From Bacteroidales bacterium (lineage in GTDB: Bacteria > Bacteroidota > Bacteroidia > Bacteroidales > F082), in contig JALVZH010000247.1 in NCBI GenBank assembly GCA_027022105.1, positions 1 to 54,585 on the forward strand: a stretch of DNA of 54,585 nt. The letters run 5' to 3'. The notes beneath the pieces were generated by a model. It was not told where the DNA came from, searched no databases, and saw only the letters and a program-made list of their open reading frames with translations. Positions 1 through 9,281 of the stretch are shown here, piece by piece; the stretch's first letter is position 1, and the number at the start of each line of letters is the position of its first letter. The position numbers and the translations under genes were made by a program.

Positions 1-336
1 TCCCCTTCTAATGCTTCTATTACTTCTTATTATAACAAAATAACATTTATAAATTCATTTGGAGATTCTTCGGAAACGCCAACCCACTATCCATATCCGA
101 GTTTCCTCAGAACCCGCCAAAACCTGATTTCAATCCGTTTCCGCACCGCACTCCGCAAAGCTGCGTACGGTGCTAAATGTATTTCGCCCTTTCAGGGCGA
201 GCCCTCACACTACCAACCCCTCATTATTCAGAGGCATCATCAGGCCGGCCATGCGGGATAGAATGCCGAAGAATCTCCGCCCGTGCTTCTTTTCCAATTC
301 AACATATGGTACGGATATCATTCGGGGATTCATCGG
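1..336. repeat. Mosaic intergenic repeat, copy 1
   Basis: This stretch is nearly identical, with scattered substitutions, to 494-829 at a constant offset of 493. It begins at the window edge, so it may extend further upstream. It contains a compact two-hairpin module at about 141-193: GCACCG pairs with CGGTGC around an inner CGCA/TGCG, followed by GCCCT-TTC-AGGGC. The open frames across it are unlike any protein and are repeated in both copies, so they are not annotated as genes. Sub-blocks of the same sequence recur near 5012, 36892 and 47404. Confidence 0.85.
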
Positions 337-493
337 ATACGCCGGCAAACCTGACGGATTGAACGCCGGTTTGCGGGATGGACTCCGTCAGGTTGAGAAA
401 ATTACGGTACTAATAATGATAACATGCCTTCACCGGTTTTGTTACGTTCCGAGCCATTTAAAGGAAGGTCTGAAGGGTAGGAATGGAGAGGAA
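337..493. repeat. Spacer with an 11-bp inverted repeat
   Basis: Between the two long copies lies an inverted repeat, AACCTGACGGA (348-358) with TCCGTCAGGTT (384-394), containing a second nested pair GCAAAC/GTTTGC. The sequence AACCTGACGGATTGAA recurs exactly at 53589-53604, and the ACCTGACGG..TGAACGCCGGTTTGCGG part recurs at about 47434-47461. It is non-coding and part of the same mosaic repeat family. Confidence 0.7.
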
Positions 494-829
494 TCCCCTT
501 CTAATGCTTCTATTACTTCTTATTATAACAAAATAACATTTATAAATTCATTTGGAGATTCTTCGGAAACGCCAACCCACTATCCATATCCGAGTTTCCT
601 CAGAACCCGCCAAAACCTGACTTCAATCCGTTTCCGCACCGCACTCCGCAAAGCTGCGTACGGTGCTAAATGTATTTCGCCCTTTCAGGGCGAGCCCTCA
701 CACTACCAACCCCTCATTATTCAGAGGCATCATCAGGTCGGCCATGTGGGATAGAATGCCGAAGAATCTCCCCTCGTGCTTCTTTTCCAATTTAACATAC
801 GGTACGGAAAACATTCGGGGATTCATCGG
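494..829. repeat. Mosaic intergenic repeat, copy 2
   Basis: Second copy of 1-336, carrying the same double hairpin at about 634-686. Similarity to copy 1 stops at about 829. The following sequence, to about 895, is instead related to 37265-37325 through the shared block around CTTTGAATTACGGGGT. This shows that the family is assembled from interchangeable sub-blocks. Confidence 0.85.
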
Positions 830-1373
830 GTGCGCCTGCCCTTTGGCCTGCCTGTTTGCACCCTCTGAATTATGGGGTAAAGAGTATGTATGTAATCCCT
901 CCCCCCTTGCTCATTGAGCGTTGAGCGTTGCTGATTGCTCATTTCCAATTCGCTCTTAATTCTAACATCAGATGTCTGACATGTATTCGCCGCAGGCTGA
1001 TTGCTCATTTTCAATTTATTCTTCAATTCTTATCTCTTAAATAAATCTGAAATCGATATTCGATATTCTTTCCTAAAACCTGCCTTTCCCCGAATCCGAC
1101 CTTTCGGGTCTCCCCCCGCAAGGCTTACCGCGACCCAAAAGGTCAGGTCTCAGCCGCAAACTCCCCGGCTATCTGAATGAAGTACAAGTTTTTGCCTTTG
1201 CCTGGTTCGTCTGCGGCCCCCTGCCTTTATTCAATATCCCTTTTTAACAAACTTACATTTCATCCCGGATATTCATTTTCCACAGACGAATTTCCTCTGA
1301 AACCATACGTTTATTCATATTGCTGGATAAATACCTATATGCTTGTTACATTCGAAAAAAATTCAGATTTTTT
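830..1373. other. Non-coding region with short repeats
   Basis: No convincing gene. CTGATTGCTCATTTxCAATT occurs twice, at about 929-950 and 998-1017. The phrase CTTAATTCTAACATC followed by a TCTGACAT box at about 954-979 is shared with about 37070-37105. The region looks like further degenerate pieces of the mosaic repeat family ahead of the promoter of the lipoprotein gene at 1436. Confidence 0.6.
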
Positions 1374-1381
1374 TATCTTTG
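1374..1381 (+). promoter_or_regulatory. Bacteroidetes -7 promoter box TATCTTTG
   Basis: TATCTTTG matches the TAnnTTTG consensus of the primary Bacteroidetes sigma factor and lies 54 bp before the lipoprotein ATG at 1436. A TTCG at 1351-1354 is at a plausible -33 distance. It would drive the lipoprotein-metalloprotease pair. Confidence 0.6.
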
Positions 1382-1435
1382 AAAACACATTACAATGAAT
1401 CAAACCGTTTTAATAGCCAATTAATATTATCTGTC

Positions 1436-1876
1436 ATGAAAAAATTCATCTTTTACATTCTCTCTTTTGCGGCTGTTTCTCTGATTTTTGCCTGCACATC
1501 CACAAAGAATCTCTCTTCTTATTCACCTGATGAGACCATTGTTTTCGGAAACGGAGGTGGATTTACCGGCGGGGTAACAACCTATTTCCTAACCAACGAC
1601 GGAAGAATATTCAAAACCACCTCACAACAAAAAGACACACTGTTCTTGGCCAAAATTAAGAAAAAAGAGGCTGCACGATTATTCAGTGAATACGACCGTT
1701 CCGGTTTTAGTAAATTAAACTTTGACCATCCGGGCGACCGGTACTCTTTTATCGGAAAGGGATTTGATTCAGGATTGGGTAGAATAACCTGGGGTAATCC
1801 TGACTATACACCTCCCGTGGAGGTTACGGATTTTTATCAAAAGCTATTATTGTTCATTAAAAACACAAAAAAATGA
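1436..1876 (+). CDS. Small predicted lipoprotein, unknown function
   Basis: A 146-residue protein starting MKKFIFYILSF. It has a hydrophobic signal ending in LIFAC, a lipobox with the modified cysteine at about residue 18, so it should be exported and lipidated. The rest is a small mixed domain with the strand-like segment FGNGGGFTGGVTTYFLTNDGR and the phrase GRITWGN. I do not recognise a named family. The frame stays open upstream to 1343, but the ATG at 1436 is chosen because it puts the signal peptide at the N-terminus and lies downstream of the promoter box at 1374. Its stop overlaps the next ATG (ATGA at 1873-1876), so it is translationally coupled to the secreted metalloprotease. It could be an accessory or inhibitor of that protease, but this is inferred from coupling only. 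Confidence 0.75.
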   Translation: MKKFIFYILSFAAVSLIFACTSTKNLSSYSPDETIVFGNGGGFTGGVTTYFLTNDGRIFKTTSQQKDTLFLAKIKKKEAARLFSEYDRSGFSKLNFDHPGDRYSFIGKGFDSGLGRITWGNPDYTPPVEVTDFYQKLLLFIKNTKK

Positions 1877-4800
1877 AAACAGTAAAACATTTATTTTTTC
1901 CGGCTCTTGTATTGCTCTTTTTGAGTACTGCACTTTTTGCTCAACAAAAAACCAATCCTTTTTCTGTAAAAGTTAAAAAAGGAACACCGCCACAGCATTT
2001 TACTTTTACACCGCAACCATTAAAAGCAATACCGCAGTCAAAAAGCACGGTTCCGGTATCGCTTACGGCAAATCCGGTTGTTTATCATCCGGTTCCCTTT
2101 TCCAAACCCATGAAAGGCGATTTTAAAAACACAAAGATTAACAAAAATCATCAGGTTATTTATACCGAAGGCAAACCGTATAATCTTCCGGTGGATTATT
2201 CATCCCGTTCGGAAGAAAGCATGGAACAGGCAGCATACAATTATCTGAATTCCATTAAAGAGGCCATGCTCATAAACCAACCGGAAACGGAGTTTAGAAC
2301 AATGGATTTGCATACCGACAACATGGGTTTCGACCACCTGAAAATGCAGCAATATTATAAAGGAATAAAAGTTTACGGCGGGCAAATCATCCTGCACGGG
2401 CAAAACAACAGTTGGAACTGTTTTAACGGCACCTATTATCCTACTCCTGAAATATCCGGTTTAAATCCTGCGCTGTCGGCTTTGGATGCTACGGAAGTGG
2501 TAACCGGCGACCTGCCTTCTTATAAATCATATGAAATGCTTACTCCTTTTGAAAAAACCCTGCTGCAAGGTTATACGGGGCCCGAAACCGAGCTGATAAT
2601 TTATCATCCGAACCGTGATGCCGGCAGTGAAATGCTCTGTTACCACATTAGTATTATGGCCAATGTTCTGGACAGGTGGGAATATTTTATTGATGCCCAA
2701 ACCGGCCAAATAGTTCATAAATACAAAAACATGTGCAGCGACGGCCCCGCTACAGCCACCGCAGTTGACCTGAATGGTGTTAGCCGTACCATCAATACCT
2801 ATCTGAAAAACGGTTATTACTATTTGATAGATGCCACCCGCCCTATGTTTAACCCTTCGCAATCGGACCTGCCGAATAATCCCGTGGGTGCACTCTGGAC
2901 CATTGATGCGCAAAACTCAAGTCCCAATAATGCGAGCTTATATCAATTGACAAGTGTTTCCAATGTGTGGAACAATCCCAAAGCGGTTTCGGCACACTAT
3001 AATGCAGGTATTGCATACGAATACTACAAAAATACACACTCAAGGAATTCTTTAGACGGGAATGGCGGAACCATAATTTCGGTTATCAATATGGCAGATG
3101 ATGACGGAGGCGGTCTGGACAATGCTTTCTGGAATGGCTACTACATGTGCTACGGCAATGGCAGAATTCTGTTTTATCCGCTGGCGGGTGGTTTGGATGT
3201 GGCAGCACACGAGATGACCCACGGTGTTATTCAGCATACGGCCAACCTGGAATATCAATACGAATCGGGAGCCATAAACGAGGCTTGTGCCGATATTGCC
3301 GGCAGCATGGTCGATCGTGACGACTGGCACATAGGAGAGGATATAATAATGCCGGGAGGCCCTTATACAACAGGATATCTGCGCGATATGTCGAACCCGC
3401 ACAACGGGGGAACAGTCCTCGGGGATGCCGGTTATCAACCCATGCATGTGGACGAAATGTACCATGGAAGCGAGGACAACGGCGGCGTGCATATCAACAG
3501 CGGCGTTATTAACTATGCTTATTACCTTTTTGCCACCGCTGTTTCCAAATCAAAAGCCGAAAAAGTTTATTACCGTGCACTCACACAATACATGACCATG
3601 TCATCACAATTTATCGATTGCAGACTTGCATTTGAAAAGGCTGCCAAAGATTTGTACGGTGATAACTCTTCGGAATATCAGGCGGTTGTAAGTGCCTTTT
3701 ATCAGGTCGGGATTGGCGATAACGGGGGCGGCGGGGGTGGAGGTACCCAGCCCGGAAACCTGCCCGTTAATCCCGGCGACGATTTTATTCTGAGTTATGA
3801 TGTAAACAGTTCCGACCCCAATACACTCTATATTTCCAATACCGACGGAACAGAATTTATACCCGTTAGTACCACCTCCATGAAAAGAAAAGTAAGTTTG
3901 GTTGATAACGGCAGTTTTGGCATTTACATCGGTGAAGACAATTCAATGAATACCATTGATTTGGATACTTACGACGAACAAACTATTTCACCGGATTATA
4001 TCTGGGATAATGCAGCCGTTTCCAAAGACGGTAGCCGTGTGGCGGCCATTACCACCGATATTGATTCGGCCATTTATGTTTATGATTATTCGCTGGGATG
4101 GAAAAAATTTCATCTCTATAACCCGACATTTACACCCGGTATTACCACCGATAATGTATTGTATGCCGATGCCATCGAATGGGATTACTCCGGCGATTTT
4201 ATTCTGTACGATGCATACAATACATTGCAGAATAATAACGGAGAGGATATTGATTATTGGGATATGAACCTGATCAGGGTTTGGAATTCGGCGACCAACA
4301 GCTGGGGCGACGGGCAGATATTTAAAATATTTGCTACCCTTCCCGAAGGAATAAGTGTCGGGAATCCCTGCCTATCAAAAAATGCCCCTTATATCTTTAC
4401 ATTCGATTATCTGGATGGCAATACAGGAGAGATGGATGTAATGGCGGTTAACCTCGAAACGGGAGAAACGGGTGTTATCTTTTCAGGCAATCAGGTCCTC
4501 GGATTTCCCAATTATTCCAAACTGGATAACAAGATTATTTTCGGCGCCCAAAGTACTAATGGTAATGAAGTAGTTGCCGTAATTGATCTGCAGTCCGATA
4601 AGATACATCCTTCGGGAAGCGCTTCCGTTCTTATCGATTATGCCAAATGGCCTGTGTGGTATGCCACCGGAAACAGAAACCTGAATGATATTGGCGAGCG
4701 TGATGATGCCGCTGTTTTTGTTCGGCTCTATCCCAATCCGGTTCATGAATCCATGAATATTTCCTTTGTTTCGGATGCAGAAGAGGAGTACAATATTGCT

Positions 4801-4962
4801 ATATATGATGTTACAGGTACAAGGCTGATTTACCGGAAGGGAAAAACGGAAATACCGGTAACCAATAAGGCTATTGATTTTACCCTATTGCCAAGAGGCA
4901 CCTATATTGTTAAGATAAACACGGGAAGTCGTAAAATAAACAGGAAGATTGTGAAATTGTAA
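1873..4962 (+). CDS. Secreted M4 (thermolysin-like) metalloprotease with T9SS sorting domain
   Basis: A 1029-residue precursor. The signal peptide ends at about LFAQ (residue 24). An FTP/PepSY-type propeptide covers about 60-290. The M4 catalytic domain covers about 300-620 with zinc motif HEMTH (His446, Glu447, His450), third ligand Glu470 in GAINEACAD at the 20-residue spacing of thermolysin, and catalytic His540 in NGGVHINSG. A glycine linker (about 616-622) leads to a region with beta-propeller-like (TolB/PD40) segments at about 650-930. The C-terminal 80 residues start VRLYPNP and end IVKL, a T9SS type A sorting domain. The protein should therefore pass through the Sec and T9SS machinery and end up at the cell surface or outside, degrading proteins or peptides. 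All catalytic residues are present. The start overlaps the upstream lipoprotein stop. Confidence 0.93.
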   Translation: MKTVKHLFFPALVLLFLSTALFAQQKTNPFSVKVKKGTPPQHFTFTPQPLKAIPQSKSTVPVSLTANPVVYHPVPFSKPMKGDFKNTKINKNHQVIYTEGKPYNLPVDYSSRSEESMEQAAYNYLNSIKEAMLINQPETEFRTMDLHTDNMGFDHLKMQQYYKGIKVYGGQIILHGQNNSWNCFNGTYYPTPEISGLNPALSALDATEVVTGDLPSYKSYEMLTPFEKTLLQGYTGPETELIIYHPNRDAGSEMLCYHISIMANVLDRWEYFIDAQTGQIVHKYKNMCSDGPATATAVDLNGVSRTINTYLKNGYYYLIDATRPMFNPSQSDLPNNPVGALWTIDAQNSSPNNASLYQLTSVSNVWNNPKAVSAHYNAGIAYEYYKNTHSRNSLDGNGGTIISVINMADDDGGGLDNAFWNGYYMCYGNGRILFYPLAGGLDVAAHEMTHGVIQHTANLEYQYESGAINEACADIAGSMVDRDDWHIGEDIIMPGGPYTTGYLRDMSNPHNGGTVLGDAGYQPMHVDEMYHGSEDNGGVHINSGVINYAYYLFATAVSKSKAEKVYYRALTQYMTMSSQFIDCRLAFEKAAKDLYGDNSSEYQAVVSAFYQVGIGDNGGGGGGGTQPGNLPVNPGDDFILSYDVNSSDPNTLYISNTDGTEFIPVSTTSMKRKVSLVDNGSFGIYIGEDNSMNTIDLDTYDEQTISPDYIWDNAAVSKDGSRVAAITTDIDSAIYVYDYSLGWKKFHLYNPTFTPGITTDNVLYADAIEWDYSGDFILYDAYNTLQNNNGEDIDYWDMNLIRVWNSATNSWGDGQIFKIFATLPEGISVGNPCLSKNAPYIFTFDYLDGNTGEMDVMAVNLETGETGVIFSGNQVLGFPNYSKLDNKIIFGAQSTNGNEVVAVIDLQSDKIHPSGSASVLIDYAKWPVWYATGNRNLNDIGERDDAAVFVRLYPNPVHESMNISFVSDAEEEYNIAIYDVTGTRLIYRKGKTEIPVTNKAIDFTLLPRGTYIVKINTGSRKINRKIVKL

Positions 4963-4966
4963 TGGC

Positions 4967-5013
4967 GGTTTTGTCATGATTTTTGCCAATGGGGCAAAAA
5001 TCATGACAAAACC
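4967..5013. terminator. Perfect 21-bp inverted repeat between convergent genes
   Basis: Arms 4967-4987 and 4993-5013 are exact reverse complements of 21 bp around a 5-nt loop, starting 4 bp after the metalloprotease stop. No U-tract follows on either strand, so it is an unusual hairpin that probably terminates or stabilises the protease mRNA 3' end. It is immediately followed by a mosaic-repeat piece. Confidence 0.7.
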
Positions 5014-5206
5014 TAACTTCATCCTTTTCCGCACCGCTGCGTACGGTGCTACAAATATGTCACCCTTTCAGGGTGCCGCAGGCTATTACTATGACCGGCT
5101 TTCAAAAAATTACACCTCCGGTGCAAGTTTTAGTCAAACCCTGTGTACCGACAGACTTTTGCCATTTATTACAAAAATCTGATGCCCGGCACCCATACAG
5201 ATTAAC
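5014..5206. repeat. Mosaic repeat piece with double hairpin
   Basis: CTTCATCCTTTTCCGCACCGCTGCGTACGGTGCTA and the following CCCTTTCAGGG (about 5016-5075) match the double-hairpin module of 141-193 and 634-686, with the first hairpin shortened. It lies between the convergent metalloprotease and RelA/SpoT genes. The short open frame across it (4976-5182) is carried by the hairpin and repeat and is not accepted as a gene. Confidence 0.7.
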
Positions 5207-7387
5207 TCAGTAACTCACTTTTTTAACCCCTTTAACCTGGGTGAGTTTGTAAACAACCTGTTCCAGATGTTTCTTATCGGTGATAAGGATTACGATACGT
5301 CCTTCAAAATGGTCGCCTTTGGTTTTGAAATTTACCGACCGCATGTTTACCCTTAAATCGCCGGTAATCACTCCGGTAATGGCTTCCACTATGCCCAGTT
5401 CATCATTTCCGGTAATACGCAGGGTTACCAACCGGGATTTACTTTCCGAATCGGAAACCCATTTAACGGGTATCAGACGGTAAGGATACCTCTCTTTGAG
5501 ACGTTTGGCATTGGGACAATTGTCGCGGTGGATGGTAATACCGCCTGTGGCAGTGATAAACCCGAAAACTTTGTCGCCGGGTACCGGATTACAACAGTGA
5601 GCATATCTGTAATCAACATTTTTCAGGTTTTCGCCCACATACAGTGTATCGCCTCCTTCAGTATCATCTTCAGCTGTCAGGGGTTTTTCCACAGGAGACT
5701 CCTGCTCTGTTTTTTGTTGTATATCACCCTGCGAATCCTGATGTTTTGATAAATATTCAAGAAGCGTTTTCTTAATAAGGTTTACTTCCAGCTTTTCCGT
5801 TGCTATCAGGTAATAGAGGTCAACAGCCGTGTCAACTTTAAATTTTTTTACCAGTACATTTACCAGATCGTCGGGGCTTTTGAGTTTCCAGTTTTTAAAT
5901 TTCCGGTACAAGAGTGCTTTACCTGCCTCAGCTTCTTTGTATTTTACCTCTTTTAGTTGTTTTTTTATGCTTTGCCGCGCTTTGTTGGTAACAACAAATG
6001 CCAGCCAGTCGAATTTGGGTTTTTGGTTGTTGGAGGTGACAATATCCACTTTGTCGCCGTTGTTCAAAACATGACGTATGGGGACGGCTTTTCCGTTTAC
6101 TTTTGCCCCTTTACAACGGGCACCTATGGTAGTATGAACTTCATAGGCAAAATCGAGGACAGTAGCTCCTTCCGGTAGTTTTTTCAGGTCGCCTTTGGGA
6201 GTAAAAACAAAAATATGTTCTTTACGGCCCGACGAACGGTAAAGCGAGTCGTGTTCAACCTGTTCGGGGTGTTCCAATACATCGCGCACCTGTGCCAGCC
6301 AGTTGTCGGTATCTTTTGACTGCATCAATCCTTTATACTGCCAGTGTGCCGCCTGTCCCTTTTCAGCCACTTCGTCCATGCGTACGGTTCTTATCTGCAC
6401 CTCCACCCACCGTTTTTTCGGTCCCATTACCGTTGTGTGTAACGATTCGTAACCCGAAGCTTTGGGTGTGGTAATCCAATCGCGCAAACGCTTGGGATTG
6501 GGTTGGTAAATGTTGGTTACAACCGAATATACTTTCCAGCAGTCCTCTTTCTCTTTTTTCCGGCTTTTGCTGTTGATAATGATGCGGATGGCAAAAAGGT
6601 CGAATACCTCTTCAAATGCAACATTCTGCCGGTTCATTTTTGCCCAGATGGAAGGAACCGATTTGGTTCTCCATTTAATGGTATAATCAAACCCCATGTT
6701 GTCAAGCTCCTTTTTTATGGGAGCTATGAAACTTTGGATGTATGTTTCTCTTTTGGCCTTGGTCTCTTTGATTTTACGGTTAATATCGTCGTAAACATGC
6801 GGCATCTCATATCGCATCAGCCGCTCTTCCATTTCACTTTTTATGTGGTACAAACCCAGCCGGTGGGCAATGGGAATATAGATATATTTTATCTCTTCAA
6901 AAAATCTTTCCTTGTTCTCGTTGCTCAAAAGTTCAGGCTTACGGATATCATTCAGCCGGTGTGCCAGCAAAAGCAATATTACGCGGATATCGTCCACCAG
7001 CGATAAAAACATATTTCTGTATGCTTCGGAATGAAGAGATATTTTTTCGCCATGAACGGAGATTAATTTGTAAAATCCTTTCAGGATATCAACAACGTTT
7101 TTTCCAAACTGGGCTTCAATATCTTTGTAAATTTCTTCTCCTTCAATGGCTGGAAGGCTATGCAAAAGGGCGCAAACAGCAGAGATATGCCCCAGACCCA
7201 CCTCCTGCATGGCTGTACGTGCCAGTTCCAGATGGTGTAAAAGATAAGGTTCACCGGAATTAAGAGTTCGTTCTCCATAAGCGTGTTCGGCAACACGATA
7301 TGCCTTTAAAATTGCGCTATGAGCACTTTTCTCCAGTTTGCAACAGTCGAGTACCTGTTGCAATATATCTTCCGGTATATTGTTCAC
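5207..7387 (-). CDS. RelA/SpoT-family (p)ppGpp synthetase with degenerate hydrolase domain
   Basis: A 726-residue long-form RSH protein that makes (p)ppGpp from GTP/GDP and ATP in the stringent response. Domain order: N-terminal HD-like domain (1-190), synthetase (230-355, with GYESLHT at 312-318 and EVQIRT at 329-334), TGS (391-452), helical region, zinc-finger/CC segment with HCCNPVPGD (597-605), and ACT (653-726). The HD hydrolase site is broken: the canonical HD pair is His76-Ser77, the following ED is absent, and the second motif reads AHRLND, with His143 where the family has Asp. Hydrolysis is therefore predicted to be lost. The synthetase loop motif is R300-L-R-D303, nearer the RxKD of bifunctional enzymes than the ExDD of gammaproteobacterial RelA. 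A second RSH elsewhere in the genome would be needed to remove ppGpp. It converges on the metalloprotease gene. Confidence 0.92.
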   Translation of the reverse strand: MNNIPEDILQQVLDCCKLEKSAHSAILKAYRVAEHAYGERTLNSGEPYLLHHLELARTAMQEVGLGHISAVCALLHSLPAIEGEEIYKDIEAQFGKNVVDILKGFYKLISVHGEKISLHSEAYRNMFLSLVDDIRVILLLLAHRLNDIRKPELLSNENKERFFEEIKYIYIPIAHRLGLYHIKSEMEERLMRYEMPHVYDDINRKIKETKAKRETYIQSFIAPIKKELDNMGFDYTIKWRTKSVPSIWAKMNRQNVAFEEVFDLFAIRIIINSKSRKKEKEDCWKVYSVVTNIYQPNPKRLRDWITTPKASGYESLHTTVMGPKKRWVEVQIRTVRMDEVAEKGQAAHWQYKGLMQSKDTDNWLAQVRDVLEHPEQVEHDSLYRSSGRKEHIFVFTPKGDLKKLPEGATVLDFAYEVHTTIGARCKGAKVNGKAVPIRHVLNNGDKVDIVTSNNQKPKFDWLAFVVTNKARQSIKKQLKEVKYKEAEAGKALLYRKFKNWKLKSPDDLVNVLVKKFKVDTAVDLYYLIATEKLEVNLIKKTLLEYLSKHQDSQGDIQQKTEQESPVEKPLTAEDDTEGGDTLYVGENLKNVDYRYAHCCNPVPGDKVFGFITATGGITIHRDNCPNAKRLKERYPYRLIPVKWVSDSESKSRLVTLRITGNDELGIVEAITGVITGDLRVNMRSVNFKTKGDHFEGRIVILITDKKHLEQVVYKLTQVKGVKKVSY

Positions 7388-7483
7388 TTAATCCAAAGTT
7401 TGTTTTTTAAAAAATATGCAATAATACGTCTCGAAGCGGTTTTTATTGCCTGTACCGAAAAGGTTTAATGTTTTTTAGGAAAA

Positions 7484-8473
7484 TCAATCTTCGGGATTGT
7501 CTCCTGCATGATTGGGATCTTCGGCAATGGATTCTCTCATTTTTGTATCTGCCTGAATGTTTCTATAACGCTGATAGTCCATTATACCAAGGTTTCCCGA
7601 CCTGAATGCTTCGGCAATAGCCATGGGGATTTGTGCTTCGGCCTGAATAACATTGGCACGGGCTTCCTGTGCTTTGGCCTTCATTTCCTGTTCAAGGGCA
7701 ACAGCCATGGCCCTGCGCTCTTCGGCTTTTGCCTGGGCAATATTTTTATCTGCATTTGCCTGATCCATCTGAAGTACGGCGCCAATGTTCTTTCCGATGT
7801 CAATATCGGCAATATCAATGGAGAGAATCTCAAAAGCGGTTCCCGAGTCAAGGCCTTTTTCCAGAACCACTTTTGAAATGCTGTCGGGGTTTTCCAACAC
7901 CTCTTTGTGCGATTCTGCCGAACCGATGGAAGAGACAATTCCTTCTCCTACACGGGCCAAAACAGTCTCTTCGCCGGCACCGCCAACCAATTGCTGAATG
8001 TTGGCGCGAACGGTAACGCGTGCCATGGCAATAAGCTGGATACCGTCTTTGGCTACCGCTGCAACTTTTTTGGTGTCAATCACTTTGGGGTTTACCGACA
8101 TTTGCACGGCTTCCAGCACATCCCGGCCGGCCAGGTCGATGGCGGTTGCGGTTTTAAAATTCAGGTCCATATTGGCTTTGTCGGCAGATATCAAAGCATT
8201 AACCACCTGTTGCACCCGTCCGCCGGCAAGATAGTGTGCTTCCAGGTCATCACGCTTTAGAAAAAGCCCTGCTTTTGTGGCCGTAATCATGCTTTTTACA
8301 ATAACACCCGGGGGTACTTTTCGCCACCGCATCAGTACCAACTGAATAAGCGAAATTCTTACTCCCGAAACAAATGCCGTAAACCAAAGACCTACCGGTA
8401 CAAAATAGAGCAACAGCCAGAGCAAAAATATAGCTCCGATGCCCAATGCAATTACAATATATACATTTTCCAT
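7484..8473 (-). CDS. floA: Flotillin-like protein FloA
   Basis: A 329-residue protein of the FloA (YqfA/UPF0365) family, a bacterial flotillin that scaffolds membrane microdomains. The N-terminus has a hydrophobic hairpin (about residues 4-45). The PHB/SPFH-like body includes RWRKVPPG and the segment [20 protein letters not shown]. The C-terminal third is an Ala/Glu/Gln-rich coiled region ([19 protein letters not shown]). The length matches the family. It lies 5 bp after the NfeD-like gene, the usual nfeD-floA pairing, so the two probably act together at the inner membrane. Confidence 0.93.
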   Translation of the reverse strand: MENVYIVIALGIGAIFLLWLLLYFVPVGLWFTAFVSGVRISLIQLVLMRWRKVPPGVIVKSMITATKAGLFLKRDDLEAHYLAGGRVQQVVNALISADKANMDLNFKTATAIDLAGRDVLEAVQMSVNPKVIDTKKVAAVAKDGIQLIAMARVTVRANIQQLVGGAGEETVLARVGEGIVSSIGSAESHKEVLENPDSISKVVLEKGLDSGTAFEILSIDIADIDIGKNIGAVLQMDQANADKNIAQAKAEERRAMAVALEQEMKAKAQEARANVIQAEAQIPMAIAEAFRSGNLGIMDYQRYRNIQADTKMRESIAEDPNHAGDNPED

Positions 8474-8478
8474 ATTTA

Positions 8479-8946
8479 TTATTCTTTAATGGGTTTTATA
8501 TAAATTTTCTTTCCTTCAATTTTCTCAATTTCAATCTCTTCTCCCTGATTGATAAACCGGGTACCGGCATCAGCCTCAAAATATTTTCCGTTGATAAATA
8601 TTTTTCCCATGGGTGCACAGCGGGATATTGCTTTTCCCCGTTGGCCCGGCGCCAGAGAAGCAGCATCGTCTGAAACGGCTTTGCTGTTGATGGCCGATTG
8701 CAATTGTGCCTTTTTCCAGGTTTTTGAGCGTAAAGCGACAACAACGGCAACTACATTTAATACCACTGTGGAAACAAGAGTAACATTTCCGGCAGAAGTC
8801 CCTTCGCGGGAATAGGCAAACCAGATACCCGAAGCCATGGCGAAAAAACCAATAAATCCGGCTAATCCTGTACCGGGAATGACCAATATTTCAAGCATCA
8901 ATAAAAGGATACCTGTTAATATCAGGGTGATAATTACGGCCCACAT
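8479..8946 (-). CDS. NfeD-like membrane protein
   Basis: A 155-residue short-form NfeD protein. Three hydrophobic segments (about 3-22, 27-45, 54-72, including [16 protein letters not shown]) precede a C-terminal OB-fold-like domain (about 95-155, [25 protein letters not shown]). The protease domain of long NfeD (ClpP-like) is absent. Members of this group sit next to flotillin genes and help organise membrane domains. Here it is 5 bp upstream of floA and 8 bp downstream of clpS, suggesting one transcript clpS-nfeD-floA. Confidence 0.88.
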   Translation of the reverse strand: MWAVIITLILTGILLLMLEILVIPGTGLAGFIGFFAMASGIWFAYSREGTSAGNVTLVSTVVLNVVAVVVALRSKTWKKAQLQSAINSKAVSDDAASLAPGQRGKAISRCAPMGKIFINGKYFEADAGTRFINQGEEIEIEKIEGKKIYIKPIKE

Positions 8947-8954
8947 ACGGTTAA

Positions 8955-9230
8955 TTATTGAATTTGTACAATCAGTTTGCGGCGGGTCATTTCGCGATAG
9001 CAGGGTTCAAGTTCTTCAAAACTCCCTTTCTTAACCGCACATTTTCCTTTAAAATGAGCAATCCAGGCACAATTTTCGGCCTGCAATGCATCATGTCCGC
9101 AAACATCGATTAATGTTTCAATGACGAAATCAAAGGTATTGACATCATCGTTGAACAGAATCAGCTTCTTTATGTCAACAGCCTCTTCATCAATGTGATG
9201 CTTTGGTATTTTCTTTTCTTTAACCGTCAT
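8955..9230 (-). CDS. clpS: ATP-dependent Clp protease adaptor ClpS
   Basis: A 91-residue protein. ClpS binds the N-domain of a Clp unfoldase (ClpA or ClpC type) and delivers substrates bearing N-terminal degrons. The family core is clear: LILFNDDVNTFDFVIETL (about 24-41), with the Asn-Asp-Asp that contacts the substrate N-terminus, then VCGHD, and AWIAHFKGKCAVKKG with the conserved His. The C-terminus EMTRRKLIVQI is also typical. A promoter box lies just upstream. It is first gene of the clpS-nfeD-floA run. Confidence 0.93.
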   Translation of the reverse strand: MTVKEKKIPKHHIDEEAVDIKKLILFNDDVNTFDFVIETLIDVCGHDALQAENCAWIAHFKGKCAVKKGSFEELEPCYREMTRRKLIVQIQ

Positions 9231-9251
9231 ATTTTTACAATAATCTTTCTA

Positions 9252-9259
9252 CAAAGATA
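9252..9259 (-). promoter_or_regulatory. Promoter box TATCTTTG for clpS
   Basis: On the minus strand TATCTTTG reads from 9259 to 9252, 22 bp before the clpS ATG. It matches the Bacteroidetes -7 consensus exactly. No clear -33 TTG is seen at the usual distance. Confidence 0.6.
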
Positions 9260-9281
9260 TGAAAAAAAACAATAAAATTTT

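Noticed and set aside
1-829. CRISPR array
   Set aside because: There are two long direct repeats, not short regularly spaced ones, and no cas genes.
170-917. Overlapping open frames of 61-194 codons in the first kilobase
   Set aside because: They run through duplicated non-coding repeats and hairpins, the same peptide appears in both copies, and the translations have no protein-like composition.
4976-5182. 68-codon frame after the metalloprotease
   Set aside because: It begins inside the 21-bp hairpin and continues through a mosaic-repeat piece.
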